Of a stretch of DNA of 64,000 bases, positions 38,601-53,600 are shown piece after piece. The translations under genes and the position numbers were made by a program. This DNA is from Musa acuminata AAA Group (taxonomy: Eukaryota > Streptophyta > Magnoliopsida > Zingiberales > Musaceae): positions 8,543,001 through 8,607,000 of the forward strand of contig NC_088357.1 of assembly GCF_036884655.1 (NCBI RefSeq), written 5' to 3'. Numbering within the stretch: position 1 is the stretch's first letter; each line of letters begins with the position of its first letter. The notes under the pieces are model-generated. The model had not been told where the DNA came from. It saw only the letters and a list, made by a program, of their open reading frames with translations, and did no database searches.

Positions 38601-41600
38601 AATCCTTTTGTTTAAAAAATTGATTGAATATGTGAATAGTACTCCATAAATGAATTCAAAAACCAATCGATGACATCACAACTTTAATCATCTTCCCAAT
38701 AATTGTGTTAGTTGTCTTCTTTTTTGCATGCCCAGCAGATCTCATCACCTCTCACTGTATTTTTTGCCCTGCAATCTGAGATATCGTCACATATCATGCC
38801 TCTTATATTTCTATTTGCTTTTGGTTTATAATTTTCTAACAGGCTGAGTACAATCTTCTGAGAGGGAGTAGCCGGCACAAACTTAGCATAGACAATGAGT
38901 ATGTTTAATTTCATGATGTGATAAATGATAATAATAGAAGTGATATTATTCTTTTTGACAGAACTTTCTTTTGCTTATTCACATTTTTGATGATATGCTT
39001 CATGTCTCATGTACTTCTATTATAATAGGCTTAATCTTGAAGGGCACCGACCCCGAGTCAGACGATATGCAAAAGACTTGAGAAAAAAGCTTATCAAAAT
39101 TGGTAAAGGTAAACAATATATGCCTATTTGATGAGCGACAGGAGCTTTATTTTATGGTTATTGGTTTAGTTTATTCATTTTATTTAGTATCATGAAGCTG
39201 CTAGTGTCTTCCATATGATTGCATTATACTGATTTCTGTTCCATCTCTTTTGCTTTACAAAGTGAAAGTTTATTCACTAATATTTTGTACCTACATGGTT
39301 AATATTCACTAATTTTTAAGATATCAGGTGAATGTTATGGATTATGTGGTACAAATTTAGAGTATCTTTATAAAGCCTGCATTCACAAAACTTTATATTT
39401 CTGCATTTCACACTTCCACTTTTCTCTTATTAGTATATGTGTTTGTTTTTCATCCTATAAGAGTTTAAATTTTTTGAAAAATTCCTTGTTTCGATTGTCT
39501 GTTAATTTAACATGATAATTTCTTTTTCCATATGATAGAACATATCAAATATCCACATCCTACCATTTTCATGTTTCTTGGGTAAGGCCACTAAGTTTCT
39601 ATGAAGTTCTTCACTTTTTAGCTCGGCTCTTGAGGAATGGTCTGGACTTTGATATTTTTGGTGGCATTGGTAGTTCAGTATTGAGTCTTGTAAAGAGTGT
39701 GCCACATTTTGTTGGTTTTGCATGGATATCATGCTGGCTGGCATGAGTTTTATTCTAGTTTTTGTTGGTTAGCACATAGTGATGTATCAATGACACACTC
39801 ATGTATGAAATGTTAATAATTGCTTTCAGTAGTTAAGATACTTTGGGTCATATTTGGCATTCAAAGTCAATAGAGCTTGGCGTTAGTGTTTTCTAATAAA
39901 AAATTTGTTGAGAGAGTTATTTAATTTGATTTTATATGTTTTAGTGGTGTTTAAAGATCTGTGTTGGTACTTATGATTTATTTAATCTAAACTACCAACT
40001 TGGATCAGAAAACATAGGGAGTTCAGACTAGGACAACTCATTTTGATGCATTTCATCTGATTCAGATTGGCTTTAGAAGGAACTCAAAACTTTGGTATCT
40101 ATGCTGGAGCCAAATGAAATTATTTAGTTTGATTTGATGATCTTGTATATGTATATATGGAGCTTGTTTTCTGTTGGTTCTTTGGATTGTTTGTGTTTCA
40201 AGACCAGCTCAATTTCTTGTACCTAAATCTTTTCAGTACCTGTGTATACTTTCCAGTCATGTTAATGGGACTTGGTGTGGGCTCCATGATTGGTTTTCCT
40301 TACTTGGGTTTTAAGTTTTTCACTTTTTCAATTCAGCACAAGGTTTACCAGTTGAAATTTGGTTGACATCTAGTTGTAAAATTTTATGAAATCTTCCATG
40401 CAGCCATATTAAATTTCAATGGCACTTTAGAGCTTAAGCCTTACTGACATCAGGTTGCTTCACATATTTCTCGAAAGATTGCCTTTTTAGGTCTTGTGAG
40501 CTGTACCACAATTGAGCATATTGGGCTTTAGATCTTGTAATACAATTGGGCATACTGGTAGAATGTAGGACTGAAAAGTGAAAAGTATAGAATACCATGG
40601 TATGCTGCTAGGAAAATAGGAAAAACACGTAAGGTATTGGCATATATGTAAGTTTGTAACTGTTGGCAACAGTAGAATGTAGATACTTGTATTTGAATTG
40701 ATGATTAATGCTAAGTGAGATAGTTGACTTTTTCTTTTGAGGAGAAGATAGCTGGCAATACAATGGCATCTTCATGTTCACATTTTCATTTAAGGATCAT
40801 TGAGCTGATTTAATCAAAATGGCAATGCAATGTCATAGTTATGCAGCAAGCTCAGAGTGGTATTTGATTGCATATGAAAATGCCACTCTAACATTGTATT
40901 GTTGCTTAACCGTGACATTGTATTGTTGCAACAGGCTTAGAGTGGTATTGTATTGGATATTCACGGTCAACGATCATTGACATATTCAATGTCATTTACT
41001 CACCTATCCTTTTTCGCTGGGCCTATGAGGCTATGCGAGAGCCGCAGGATGAAAAAATAATCTGACCATCTTGGTATTCATCTTACTATTTTGGTTAGTT
41101 GATTGGTACAAGAGAGGTGGTTAAAGCATTTCTATTATGCTTATTAGTCTTAACAATAGTGATCAAGGAAAAAACTTTCCGTGCAAGGTTATTCATTACA
41201 AATACACAATGCATTTGAAATATAGATACAACCTCATCTTTCTAAGGGATAAACATGTGTAAGATTTTGCCCTCCCTTGGCCTCCATATTGGGAAAAATG
41301 TTGCTGCATTTTAGTATATTCAGTTTTTATGACAATGATAATCTATTCTGGTTAGTGATAGGTTTAACTGTTTAATGTTATTAATAGTTATGACTTATGA
41401 AAACCAACCTACTGGCGTATAAAATTTGGTTCCCTCTACCGGTCTAATCCTTTCTAATGAGCCTGCCTAGGGCTCACATATTTGTCCAGATAACAATTTA
41501 CATAATTTTATCTTATGCTTAATTTATTCGGTACATTAATGCCATTTGCAATTACAGGCCCAGAAATGCTTATTCGGCGGTCTTCAGGTCTTGGGAGTCA

Positions 41601-44600
41601 TTTGAGGAGAGAGACATATATTGAAGCAGATGTGGAAGATGTGATTGAAACACATAAGTGGCGATGTGTCCGTACTGTTAACGGTAGCTGTCTTACTTTT
41701 CTTTATTATTTTACCTGAACATTTTCACAAGCAGAGCACAAACTTATGCTGGGATCTATATCAGTAATGATCTTGAGGGACCTTGGCTTTAAGCTTTAAA
41801 ATTGATAATGTGTTGGAATCATCTGTCTGTTAATATGAATTAGATGAATAAGATAAATGGTGACGATCAGAGAATCACTGAGCAAAGGTCCCAGTTGGTC
41901 AAAAGCAAGGTTCGCCGTACCGTACCGTACCGGCGTTTCGACCCGGGCTTGGTACCGGTATGGTACGGTATACTGCTCGGTACACCCAGGTGTACCGAGC
42001 ACTGTAGCAGTGCTACAGTACTGCTACAGTGCTCGGTACGGGCGGACCGGTACAGGGCGGTCCGCATACCGCTAGCCTGTCGGACCGATACGTACCGCCC
42101 GTACCGGGCGGTACAGTCCGGTACGGCAAACCTTGGTCAAAAGTAATTTAATAATAAGAACCTAAATAAAATGGAAAATGTAAAATGTAGGAAATGAAAA
42201 ATTCAGGAGAATATATTCTTAAAATATAAATCAAAGTAGAAATGAAAACCCATATAAACTACATTAAATTTAGCATTGTAAATTCATAAAGAAATTTTTT
42301 TTTTCTTCAACAGTTAATTGTTTTGTTTTATATAAAACTTATGAATTTATTGTAATGTACAAATTTTATGATAAAACAAGTAGCCCCATGGGAGTTCTTT
42401 TTGCGGGGCCACAAGCTAATTCATTTGCTTAAGAGAGAAACAGGTGATGCTGGTAAACCTTTTTCCTCAAATCTCAAGGATTCTTTTCTTACTCATACTT
42501 GTTTTCTCTGCCTGCCACATCTCTTGAAAACAAAGACCCTGGTGGTTCAATAGCAAGGACTCATTGGCGCTAATCATGTGACGCTCAGTCAATTGGCAAC
42601 CAGTAAGAAGATAGATTTTCTTGGGGGATGATTGAAGGCACATGCCTTGGTTTCCCTCTGAACTACCTGCCTTGTAGGATGTAAAGATGGGGCCTCAGTG
42701 TGAACCCACTTATGTAATTGCTTGGTAGAATGAGTGAACCATTCTACATGTGTTCTATGTCATTTGCCTTGTGTTAAGACTTAAGACCACTGATGTCTGG
42801 TCCAAATGGGGGAGGGAGGATTGGCAAAAATGTCTATGTTACCTCCTTGGATACCCACAGACATTGGCAAAGCATATCTCCTATTTTTCAGGTAGAGGTA
42901 GTGGTGAAAGCAAAGGTGAAACAGAGGCAGATGGATCTCCAACATTGGTAACAACATATATATTTGTGATCAGTTCAACAACATATAAGTTGTTCTGATA
43001 AGAGTAGTCTGTTGCACAAGAGAGAGAGAGAGAGGGAGGGAGAGAAGGCTCGGAGGTATTGGATGCCATTTTTTTAATCTATATGTGATCTGAATAAGCT
43101 AATTTTTAAAAACTTGAGACAGACTTTTTAGGGTCTTTATGCATAATTACATAAGGATAGAAGAGAAGAGGATGTATAGGTGAGAAAGTAAAGGAGAGAA
43201 GATATAAGGAAAAAAGAGAAGCCAAGGAGAGAATAAGGCCAATTTCGTTTTCCTTGTTTGGTCAGCATGAGAGAAGGGACTCAAAAATCATTTTCTATCT
43301 AATCCTCTCAACTTTTGGAGAAAAGTTGGTTCTCTCCATTTCTGCCCACTTCTCCCCCAGGGTTTGTAACTTTATCTGACCCACTTCTCTCTAGTTTTCT
43401 TCTCTTTTCTCCATGCCTTTCTATCCAAACGAGCTGTTAGTGCATTTTGTGGAGTTATGGCTGTGAGAAATGCTAGATTTCAGTGCATAACACGTAATTA
43501 CCATACTTCAATTTTTATACATGTTTACCTCATGTTTATAGTACTGCTAGTTTCATCTAGATATATCCGTGATTATACATGAACTTTTCAAGGAGTCATA
43601 AAATTTTTTAGCTGGGATCTAATTCACATAATAAATGTCTTCACTATTTTTTGTCACTTTCAGACAAATGATTTATAGTGGGACTTTTTCCCTTATATCA
43701 TTTAATACAAAAAGATAAAAATCATGGAAAATAGAGGAGCTCTTTTCTTTATGATATGTAGAAAGGGTTCTTTTAAAAGCTATACTATTAATATATAGTG
43801 TATATAATACTCTGCAACATAAAGGTTGTCTGAATTCAATAAAAATATATAAGATAGATTGATAAGAGTATGTGACCAATAAAAAATATATGTCAAATTA
43901 TGAAAAAAGAAATAAGAAAAAGGAAAAAAGGCATAAAAGAGAAAGATAAGAGTTAATAAAGTAATATGTTTCTGTTAAACTAAAAGGCTAAAAAGAAAAT
44001 ATAACAGATAAGTGGGGTTCGTTTCAATCTCTTAACCATACTTAATAAGTCAATTCTGTTATTCTCATTTTGTTTTGACGTCAGATGACAAAGTCTTATT
44101 CTGTTCTAGTACATGACAACAAATTTAAGATTAATTTATAGACTTTCTTTTTCTCATTATGCTAAGATTTCTTGCTTCCTCAAAGGTTCACTGTTTCTTT
44201 GTTTCTTTTCTGCAGGTATTAGAATTTTGGAAGATGTCACTAATTTAAAGGTCATTTTCTTCCTTCTGTGGGTTATATCTGTTACTTTTGATTTTTTGCT
44301 ATAAGATGTCTTTTGTTTGCTTATTATTATCTGGATGGATTATGGTCCATGAAATGTGTTCTCATCTTAGAGAGTTGTTTGACTTTTATGCATACAAGCT
44401 TGATAACTGAAAAAAAAAATATTAAATTCAGTCATGCAATATTACTTAGATTTCTTGACAAAAAAAAAGGTAACTGGCGATAAAGTTATTTTTTTGAAGC
44501 TATTTCAGATATCACTAAAAATAAAGAGGACCAACTGTTCTTTGACATACTGGTAAGACACTAGAGTCTTCTTTTTTTTTTTGCAAAGGTAGTGTCAGAA

Positions 44601-47600
44601 AAATACAGTTCCTCTGCTTTTAACTTGGCAATCGGACTAACAACATTTATCTGTTTCAAGATTCCGTTCTTTTTCGTTTCTCTGCCTAGAACATTCTTGA
44701 TTTTATTTATCTATCTTTGCATGTTGAGCTTTGACCATGCAGTTGGTAGCATGGTTTTAAGTGCATCTGAAACCCTCAATTTTGGCTGGTGGTTGGCACA
44801 ACTTGATAAACCACCATTCCTTAGGCATTTTGATAAACTGAAAAAAAAAATAGGAATGATTTTTTCCTGATAAAAATAATGGAAAATTTTACATTTGGTA
44901 GTCCCATAGCCTCCTTTTTCTTCTCTAGCCCTTTTCTTACTCAGATTGATGCCAGAAGTTAAGCAAGTGACAAGGTTGTGGGTTTGTTGGATTAAAGATT
45001 TATAGAAAGTTCTCAACTTAAGACTAGGGCTTTCAAATTTATGGTTTAAGTATTTTATTAGATTGTCAGGTGCCTAATGATTTGATTTAGACGAGTTTAT
45101 GGAAGTAAAATTATCTGGCTGTCCTTACCAAGACTCTCCAATACAGTCATAAGTGATACTTGGTGATAGACAATTGATCTTCTCATTTTTCCCTTCCATG
45201 TAATTCCATATAGCTGTAAGATGCTTCCTCTTATGCATTCCATGAGGGCTGCAATTTTTTGAGGTTCTAGAGTGCACTTGGGCAAGCAGAACTTGGTGAT
45301 AGACATAATTGATCTTCTTATTTTCCCTTCCATGTAATTCCATATAGCTGTAAAATGCTTCCTCTTATGCATTCCATGAGGGCTGCAATTTTTTTAGGTT
45401 CTAGGGTGCACTTGGGCATTTAGTGGACTTGTTGTTGATCACTGCCTTCTCATTTGGCTTATTTTTGTCATTAACTCTTGATTTCTATTTGTCTTGAAGT
45501 TTAAATTTTTGACTTGCCCATTTCCCTGCAATCCATGACATGCTAATTTTGGGGTTCCAACTTCCAAGTATAATTTGGTTGCAGCATACTGAGCAACTAG
45601 AGCTTAGCATTACATTTGGGAGTTTTCAGGAGTTCTAGAATATACTGGCCATGCATTGTAGCACCACCATCCTATCGGCTTGGGAGTTTGTGCTGTACTG
45701 AAGTGTCTGCCTACGCTTTTGTATATTCCTATGGTATGCTGGTCTGCATGAACCTGTGCTATCTTATGCCCGCTGTGCTGTATCATGACAGCACATTACC
45801 AACACAAGACATGTTAATCCTCAGTATCCTGCAAGATTTGGAGGTGGGGGCTTTATCATGGATTCTAAACAAGTTGTGCCTACTGCTTATGAAAGGATCG
45901 AATGTCATGGTTTACAGGATATCCAGATCGAAGTCACCAAAGTCTGATACTAAGCTCTTGATTTGTTCAGGGAATTAATCAGATTTGGTTAAAATCTGCT
46001 GGAATTAGCAAGGTTGACAGTATAACACCTGAATTTGAGGGGACTAACTGTATGCATTTGAACATAATTTGATCGAGACACAATTTTTAGGAAAAAGATA
46101 AGTTCCTCAGATCTATAGATAATTGTGTATGTTCTTCATTCATCTAAAATGATGCCCCAGCTATCATTTCCAGTTCATTGTCAGTGAGTCTTGTCTTTGG
46201 AGATTACATAGTTGGTGCAGTCTCAAACTCTATAGCTCATACTAAATTGGGATAAGTTCTTTTCTATCTTCACCATTCAGTTTTTGCTGTGAGCGAAGCA
46301 TTCTGATATTTAGTCATCCAAAACTAGGAAATAGCTCCACTGACAATACTAATTATTTTTAAAAATATCTTTTCTAATTAGGGTGCAAGAGGTTTGCTTC
46401 TTAAGTCTGTTGGTGTCATTGAAGCAAATGCGGACACTATCTTTGAAGTTGTTCTGAGCCTTGATAGGCACAAGAGATATGAGTAAGTTGAGTAAATTCT
46501 TGCCTTATGCTTATTTCTATCAAACTCCTTTTAAAAATAATTTCTGCAGGTGGGATATGTTGACAGGTGACCTTGAGTTAGTGGATTCAGTAGATGGGCA
46601 CTATGATGTTGTTTATGGAACATATGAACCCACACAACTTAACTGGTACTTTTGCTAAAATTCTCTGTCTACTATTACTTTGCATATCTTAGCATTCATA
46701 ACCAGTTCACTGAATAAATGAACTGGTCTATTAGTACTTATATTGTTCTCATGCAAGATTCAAATTTAGGAATTCAACTGACCAATTGTGAGCTATAATA
46801 TTTTAATAGCTGATGCCTCCTTAAAGGTACTGTTAACTATTAAGTGATATGCAAGTTAACTAATGAACTTAGCAAGGTGGAAGTTTAGGCCCCAATGATC
46901 AATTTGATCATCTCTTAATTATCTTATTAATCTCTGTGAAACCAGATAGTTGACATAAGTAATTTCCGCATAGGTCGTCAAAAGGCAAGAGTAGAGTAAG
47001 GAGAGCAATACACAGTTCTTTTTTTTTTTCAATCTTCCTAAATGGAACAAGATCTTATCTCTGCATCAGCCATTATATTAAAGTTTGTGTTTTCATTTTC
47101 ATCTTTGAGCTCTACTCCATACATGTTTAAGCTACTGATGCCCTCTGTATCAAAATAGTATCTACTAAATATGTATCCTTCAACATCCTTCTTTCTCAAC
47201 ATCCGCAAGCTGAACTTTTTCCAAGTTCCTTAGAATATTTGTTGGTTCCATCTACTTTTCAAGGGTTATATTGGTGTTTAGGTAGAATCGTAATGCTGTT
47301 GCATATCTGTTTTGACTTCTGCTCTATATTGTTTAATACTTGTATTTTTTTCTAAGATACCAAAATATTTTGGTATTTTTTTGGTAAAATATTTAATGGA
47401 TATATGCAAGATATGCAATATCGTACTGTACCGGTGTTTCGAGGTTGGCTTGGTATGGTACGGTACTGGCATACCGAGCGGTACACCAGGCATGTATCGA
47501 ATAATTATATATATTTTCTTTCCTATTGTAGCACTGTAGCACTGTTACAGTATAGCACTGTAGCACTGTAGCACTGCTATAGTATAATACTGTAGCACTG

Positions 47601-50600
47601 TATCGGTACCGAGCAGTCCATGTACTGGTATGTCGTCGGACCGGTACGTACCGTCCGTACCAGGTAGTATGATTCGGTATTGCATACCATGGGCATATGT
47701 TATATTTAGTTACTATATTTTTTTCATGCTGCTTTAGATTTTCGTGAATCAAATGTTCTCAAAATTCTTTTGTAATACTGTTCTTTCATCATCATCATCA
47801 TCCTTTGAGCACTGACTTTTCAGGTGGCGTTCAAAGAAAGATTTTGTATTCTCTAGACAGTGGTTTCGTGGGCAAGATGAGTCATATAGTAAGTACCATT
47901 TGTATTAGTTAATGTGACAATTTGGCATGGAACTTATCTTATTTGTGGGAAGACTATAGTGTAGAGAACTTGTATATTGTATTTTAACATTGTTTGAGAA
48001 GGCACTTTGCTGTTGTGCAATGAAAAGGGTTTTCTGGTATGTCTTTACAAATTGAAGTCCTTCTAGTTCCCATAGTTCAATGACATTACCATGGATCAAT
48101 AGTTGGTAAATTTACCATTCTTTTCATTTGGCAAAAGATGTTTCATATTGCTTTTATGTAATGTTACAAGCAGTGTCATTTTCATATGCATGCAGCAATT
48201 TTACAGTTTCCTGCTGTTAACAAGAAACGACCTCAAAGATCTGGTTATCAGCGAACAAAAATCAATCGTAAGACTTTTTTTCTTATGTAATATGCATTCT
48301 ACTTCTAGTTCTATATTAGCTGTAATAGTTTCTTTACAAACCAGGGCAGCATCTTCTGTTTGTCTTTATTGGATTATTCCTGTTCTTTATATGTGTGGCT
48401 GTGTTAAGTTATTCTGTCCATGAAATTATGCAGTTATTTTATGAGCTGGTGTATTTTCATTTTGACATTTTTTTTTTATTTTTTATGCCTTAGTAAAAGC
48501 AAATCCAGTATGGGAAGAATTTCCAATGGGAATGGCTGGTACTAGACCAAGCTAATTGTTATTTTTAATGCTTATTAAGTAGAAGCAAAATCATTATGGG
48601 AAAATTTTCCAATGTGAAACACTGGTACTAGGACATACTAATTTTCTCAATAAGCCAAAACTTCTAGTCACCATTTTATGCTAAATTTCCTCATGGTATT
48701 AGCACATGCCTTGTGAACTTGTGTAAGAGGTTTGGAAATATTGGCTAGACCAATTTTTTGCCATTGCCAGCTGGTATAGGGTCTTGCTTACTGGTATGGC
48801 ATGGAACTGGACCATGCCAAAATTGTAGTTTCATTTTACAGAAGGGCAATACCTGTTATGCAGAACTGGTTCTTTTGTTGTTTATGTTTTTGGTGTAGGT
48901 TATGTTGAACAATAATCAACTTAAACATGGTCATGTTTACATGTGCATATGGGTGGGTGTACATGAGTGGATAGGTGTATCAGTATGTATGCTAGTGGGT
49001 GTCTATACGAGCTACATGAATGATGGGGTTGCATGAGGCTGCTAGTGCTTTGCCTCTATGTTTATATTTCTGTGATTATGTTTGTGTATGCACTCATGTC
49101 ATATTAGCATATATTTGATTTTGTGCACTATGTAGCAGCACTGCCTTAGCCAAATAAGCTTAAAGTTTTCAACTGAATAGAGATTCTTTTTTCGAGTTGC
49201 ATTTGATTTTTTCCTTAATAGTCACTTTATTTATTTTTGGTTCACCTTGATCATGCTTATACAGGTTTAGATATGTCTTGTGCAGATGATATTGATTGGC
49301 ACCGTACATCTTGTTGTTCTAGTGAACTTTCTTTAACTTTTTTTTTTAATGAACAAAGATATAGGTTCTAAACCAAATGAGTAGTCTAAGGCAGGGTTCT
49401 TCATTTCATCTTCACCGGTATAAAACAGGCAGTATGTGCTGGTCCAAGCTAGGACTAGTTTGTGGACCATCCTTGTTTCAGATGGTCTGGTCCAACCCAA
49501 TAGAAAACAAAAAAAAACATAAAACAGTAAAAGTTCGATTAGGGCTCACAAACACAAGTCCTCTTCTCATGGGGGGCATGGAACTGGCTCTGTCATTGTT
49601 GTTGTTTGCCACTGACATCTGACTTCAACGCCACTTCCATTCACCATTGTCTACCTCCCAATATAATTCCTCCTGCATCACTTCCTCTTCTTCCTTCTTC
49701 TTCCTCGTCCTTCACTTCCTTTTCTTCTTTCTCCTTCCTCCATCGCTTCTTCTTCTTCTTCCTCCATCACTTCCTCATCTTCCTTCTTCTTCTTCCTCTT
49801 CCTCCACTTTGTCCTCTTGTTTCTTCCTCTTCCATTTTCTTCTTCCTTGCTCCTCTCCACTGCACCTTCCTCTTCTCCAACTTCATCTTTGAATCATCAT
49901 TGTGTACTGGTGTATCTTGTATTGGTACACCATACATACCAGTCCGACGGCAATCAGTATGGTGTATTGGTATACATACATACCTGCCAGCAACCGGTAT
50001 GGGTCCGATCACCATTGTGTACTAGCTGCCTTGTTTGTTTGACCTAATGTGATCTTTGCTAGATATGTTTCCATAGATGTGGCATATGCCTAGACATATT
50101 AATAAACATGGTTTGCAGTACCGGTCCATAGACTGCCTGTTACCGGTCCGGTACTGTGGCAGTACTGTAGCAGTGTAGCACTGCTACAATGCTCGGCACG
50201 CCTGAATATACCGCTCGGTACACCTGGGTGTACCGAGCGGTATACCGTACCGTACCGGTACCGAGCCTAGGTCGAAACTCTGGTACGGTACGGTATTGCG
50301 AACCTTGTTAATAAATATAATGGCATAGCACGGTCACTTAGTTTCTGATCATAACATCCTTGTGGTTGTCCCCGGTGAGCTACATGCCATGTGGTTTCAC
50401 TTTATGCTTGTAACTGCTACATGGTATGAGTTACATGTTCATTACCTTAATGTTTCTTGACATCAGTAAGAATCATGAATGATTAGCTTCTTGAATTAAA
50501 AAATTCTCTGTAGCTTAATAACTATTGACTCCTGTTTAAGCTTATTTTTGTTGTTTCTTTATGAATATATTTCTCAGAAAATAAAATAAGCTAGTTATGC

Positions 50601-53600
50601 AGCTTCAACATGGGAAATCAGAAGGCTAAACACATCAGATTCTTCCACTGCAAAATGCCAAGTAACTCTTATGCTTGAAGTCCCTGCCAAATCTTGGGGT
50701 ATATGGAGGAGAAACCAATACTCAAATTTTGATAGAACCATCCCTTATGCTTTACTTTGCCAAGTAGCAGGTTGGCTTCTCTTGCCTATTATTGTTTGTG
50801 AAAGTTGTGATATTTTGTACTTCATAAAATCTTTAGACTTAACATGGAAGAGTAGAGTGTTCTGCTTGACCAACTAATCCTATATTGGGGGTTAAGCTTT
50901 ATATTCTACTTGGATTATGTTGTCTCAGTACATGGTAATTAATGTAGGATTCATTTTAATTGTGACATTGCATGTATTGACATATGAAGAATACACAACC
51001 CCACCATACTTTTCAACCTTTTGCTTGTACTACAACTTTTCAGGATTAAAAGAATATTTTGGAGCAAATCCTGCGTTAACATCATATTCACCATCAACAA
51101 TTGTGGATTCACCGATATCTGATTCTTCAAATGCCCATACTGAATTCAAGGATTCTGAGGTTGATGAAGAGTTCTTTGATGCAATTGCCAGTAGCGACTC
51201 CTTGGAAGATGAAGATAGTGATGACGAGATTGAGCTCCCCAAGGTGGTATAATATAAAAGCAAATTTTGTTTATTTATCAATTCCATTGTGTATAATCTT
51301 TCCAAGCAGCCATTCATAATGATTAAAGCTTACATCATTTATACAACTTCATCAGGCCGGAAATATGAAGCTGAAGAATGTGTCATGGGCCATCTTAGCT
51401 TTGAAAAGAAGTAAAGGTCATGTCCACAACCTGAAACTGATTGACATATTCCATCTTTCTTTAGATTTTTTGCTTAAGTATAAGTTTATTGAACTTCTTA
51501 AGAATATTGTATGAATAAATTAACTTGTTGATTCTGTAAGTACTTGTTTCCAAAAAGCATAGTTTGTGCCTTTTTCAAATGCTAAAAATAAGTTCTTATT
51601 TAATCTGATGAGAATTAAGCTGAAGTTTTCTCATTGTTTTTACAACATTAGTTATGTCTCCTAGTTAGTTGGTTTATGTTTTAGCTGTGTGATTAGCTTG
51701 ACAATAATATTTTTGGAGCATTTGTTACTTTGAGTTATTGACCATTACCTGCCAAAGTTTAAGTTAAGGGTTTGTTTGTTATCATCATTATGTGTTGTTG
51801 CTTAGTAACATTTTGACCTAAAATACCTTTTCTTTATGCATACAGCTGTATTGGAGAGAAGCGAATTAGATGCCAACTCTCCATCTATTATCATTGATCC
51901 AAGTCAATTTCATGGTTCTATGCGACAAGGTAAAGGGGAAACAGACACCAATTGTTGGAGTTCTCCAAGTGGACAAGGATTTATGATAAGAGGGAAGAAC
52001 TACTTAAAGGATTACTCTAAGGTCTTTCCTTTTAGTACAATCTGCTAACCATAAATTTAACTGTCACACTTATAGTTAAATGTTTTTTTTTCATCACTTC
52101 TGCTTTGAAACCTGAAAGCCTTTAATAGTCCAGTGAAGTGCCACAAGTGCCATAGTTTGGCGTGTTCATTAAATGCACAGCCAGTTCACCATTATGTGCT
52201 CTGTCTTGTTTGTCTGGTCATGAGATCCCTGCCCCTTCTTATCTGGATAGTGATGCCCAATCAGAACATAAATACCTGTTCATGGTAATGCAGAGCAGCA
52301 TACACATCAATGTTTTTTTGTAATTTTGTAGTCCCTATTTTGTCTCAGGGTGCACTATTTGGTTTTCTTATCTAAGTTTGCAATAGAAGGTTTCTAATTG
52401 TACTTATTAGAGTTCTTTTCCACTGTACTCTGGCTTATTTGTGTCCTTGAATCAAGCATAGCTCCTTAAATAGATACTTAGCATTCTGCTCCATCTAGAC
52501 TCATTCTATGTCCTGCAAATCATTGTTTTCTTCCTCAGTTCCATAAGCTTAATTTGTAACCAGAATTTCTTAGTACCTACTGGCATAAAGAGATCCCCAG
52601 TTCAGTTATTTGCATGGTGCAAGAGATTCTTGTGTGGTGAGAAATAAGCTAAAGGTTTCTCTTGTATCTCTCCAGATCAGTTTTTACTTTGTCTTCTATC
52701 TTGTTCTGTATTATCTTCCCTTTCCTGTGCTGTTACTGCTGCTGAAACCAGTTCTATTTATATATTATTTAGATCTAAATTTACTTTAGATCTTTTGAAG
52801 TTTTCTATGATCAATATCCCCTCAAAACATAACCTAATATATTCTTATTTTTTGCTTGACAACTGATGCAACTGTTTAATGTTTGCTAAAGCTTTTCTTG
52901 CTGCATGTATTCCTTGCTTCTATTCTGACACTTAAAAGTTTCTGTAGAACATCTAAATTCTCTTATATTGCTTGCTTGATTTGAAATCTTAGATTCCATA
53001 CGTAAGCATATTGCTGGTTGTTCAAATTTTGGTCATTCTATGTTGCAGTTTAGCTGATATAGCAGTGCAACACTAAATGTGATTATTGCTGCCTTCATAA
53101 TATATGCTTTTTAGGGGTATGTCAAAGTAATTTACTTTTGTACTTATCTAACTGCAGTGCTTTGCAACAAACAACAAGCAATTATCCTGTCCTGAATGTT
53201 ATTGCCTCTGAATTCTAGACCTTTGACCTGTGGCATGATAGTTCCATAGTGATATCACTCCATCCTACCTATTCTTTAACCTCAGCCCCTGATAAAACTT
53301 TAAACTTTTTATATATTTCCATCAAATAAGTTTTGACGAAAAACTCGTGTCCCTTCTTTAGTGTCACGTCTTTTACTACCCTTGTGCCCATGTTTTATGC
53401 ATGTAAAGCTTCTTATATTGCCTTCTCTTTTTTTCTTTTCTAAATTTATGTAGCCAAACTTTTTCTTAATACAATTGCAACCTTTACATGATTTTTTAGC
53501 TGCCTTTCTGGTGAGAATTAAGAAAGTCCATTTGACTATGACACGGACAAATTTATCTGTTACATCAAATGGTGTTCTCCCAAAGCATGTACTGGCAACT

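Larger units (their letters stand above)
48268..50602 (+). other. EDR2-like intron 11, repeat-rich
   Basis: Holds a GT-rich tract at about 48930-49020, the polypyrimidine block and the MITE at 50107-50307. No host coding sequence seen. Confidence 0.45.

Noticed and set aside
49647..50047. Ser/Leu-rich frames over the pyrimidine tract
   Set aside because: Low-complexity artefacts in an intron of the EDR2-like gene.
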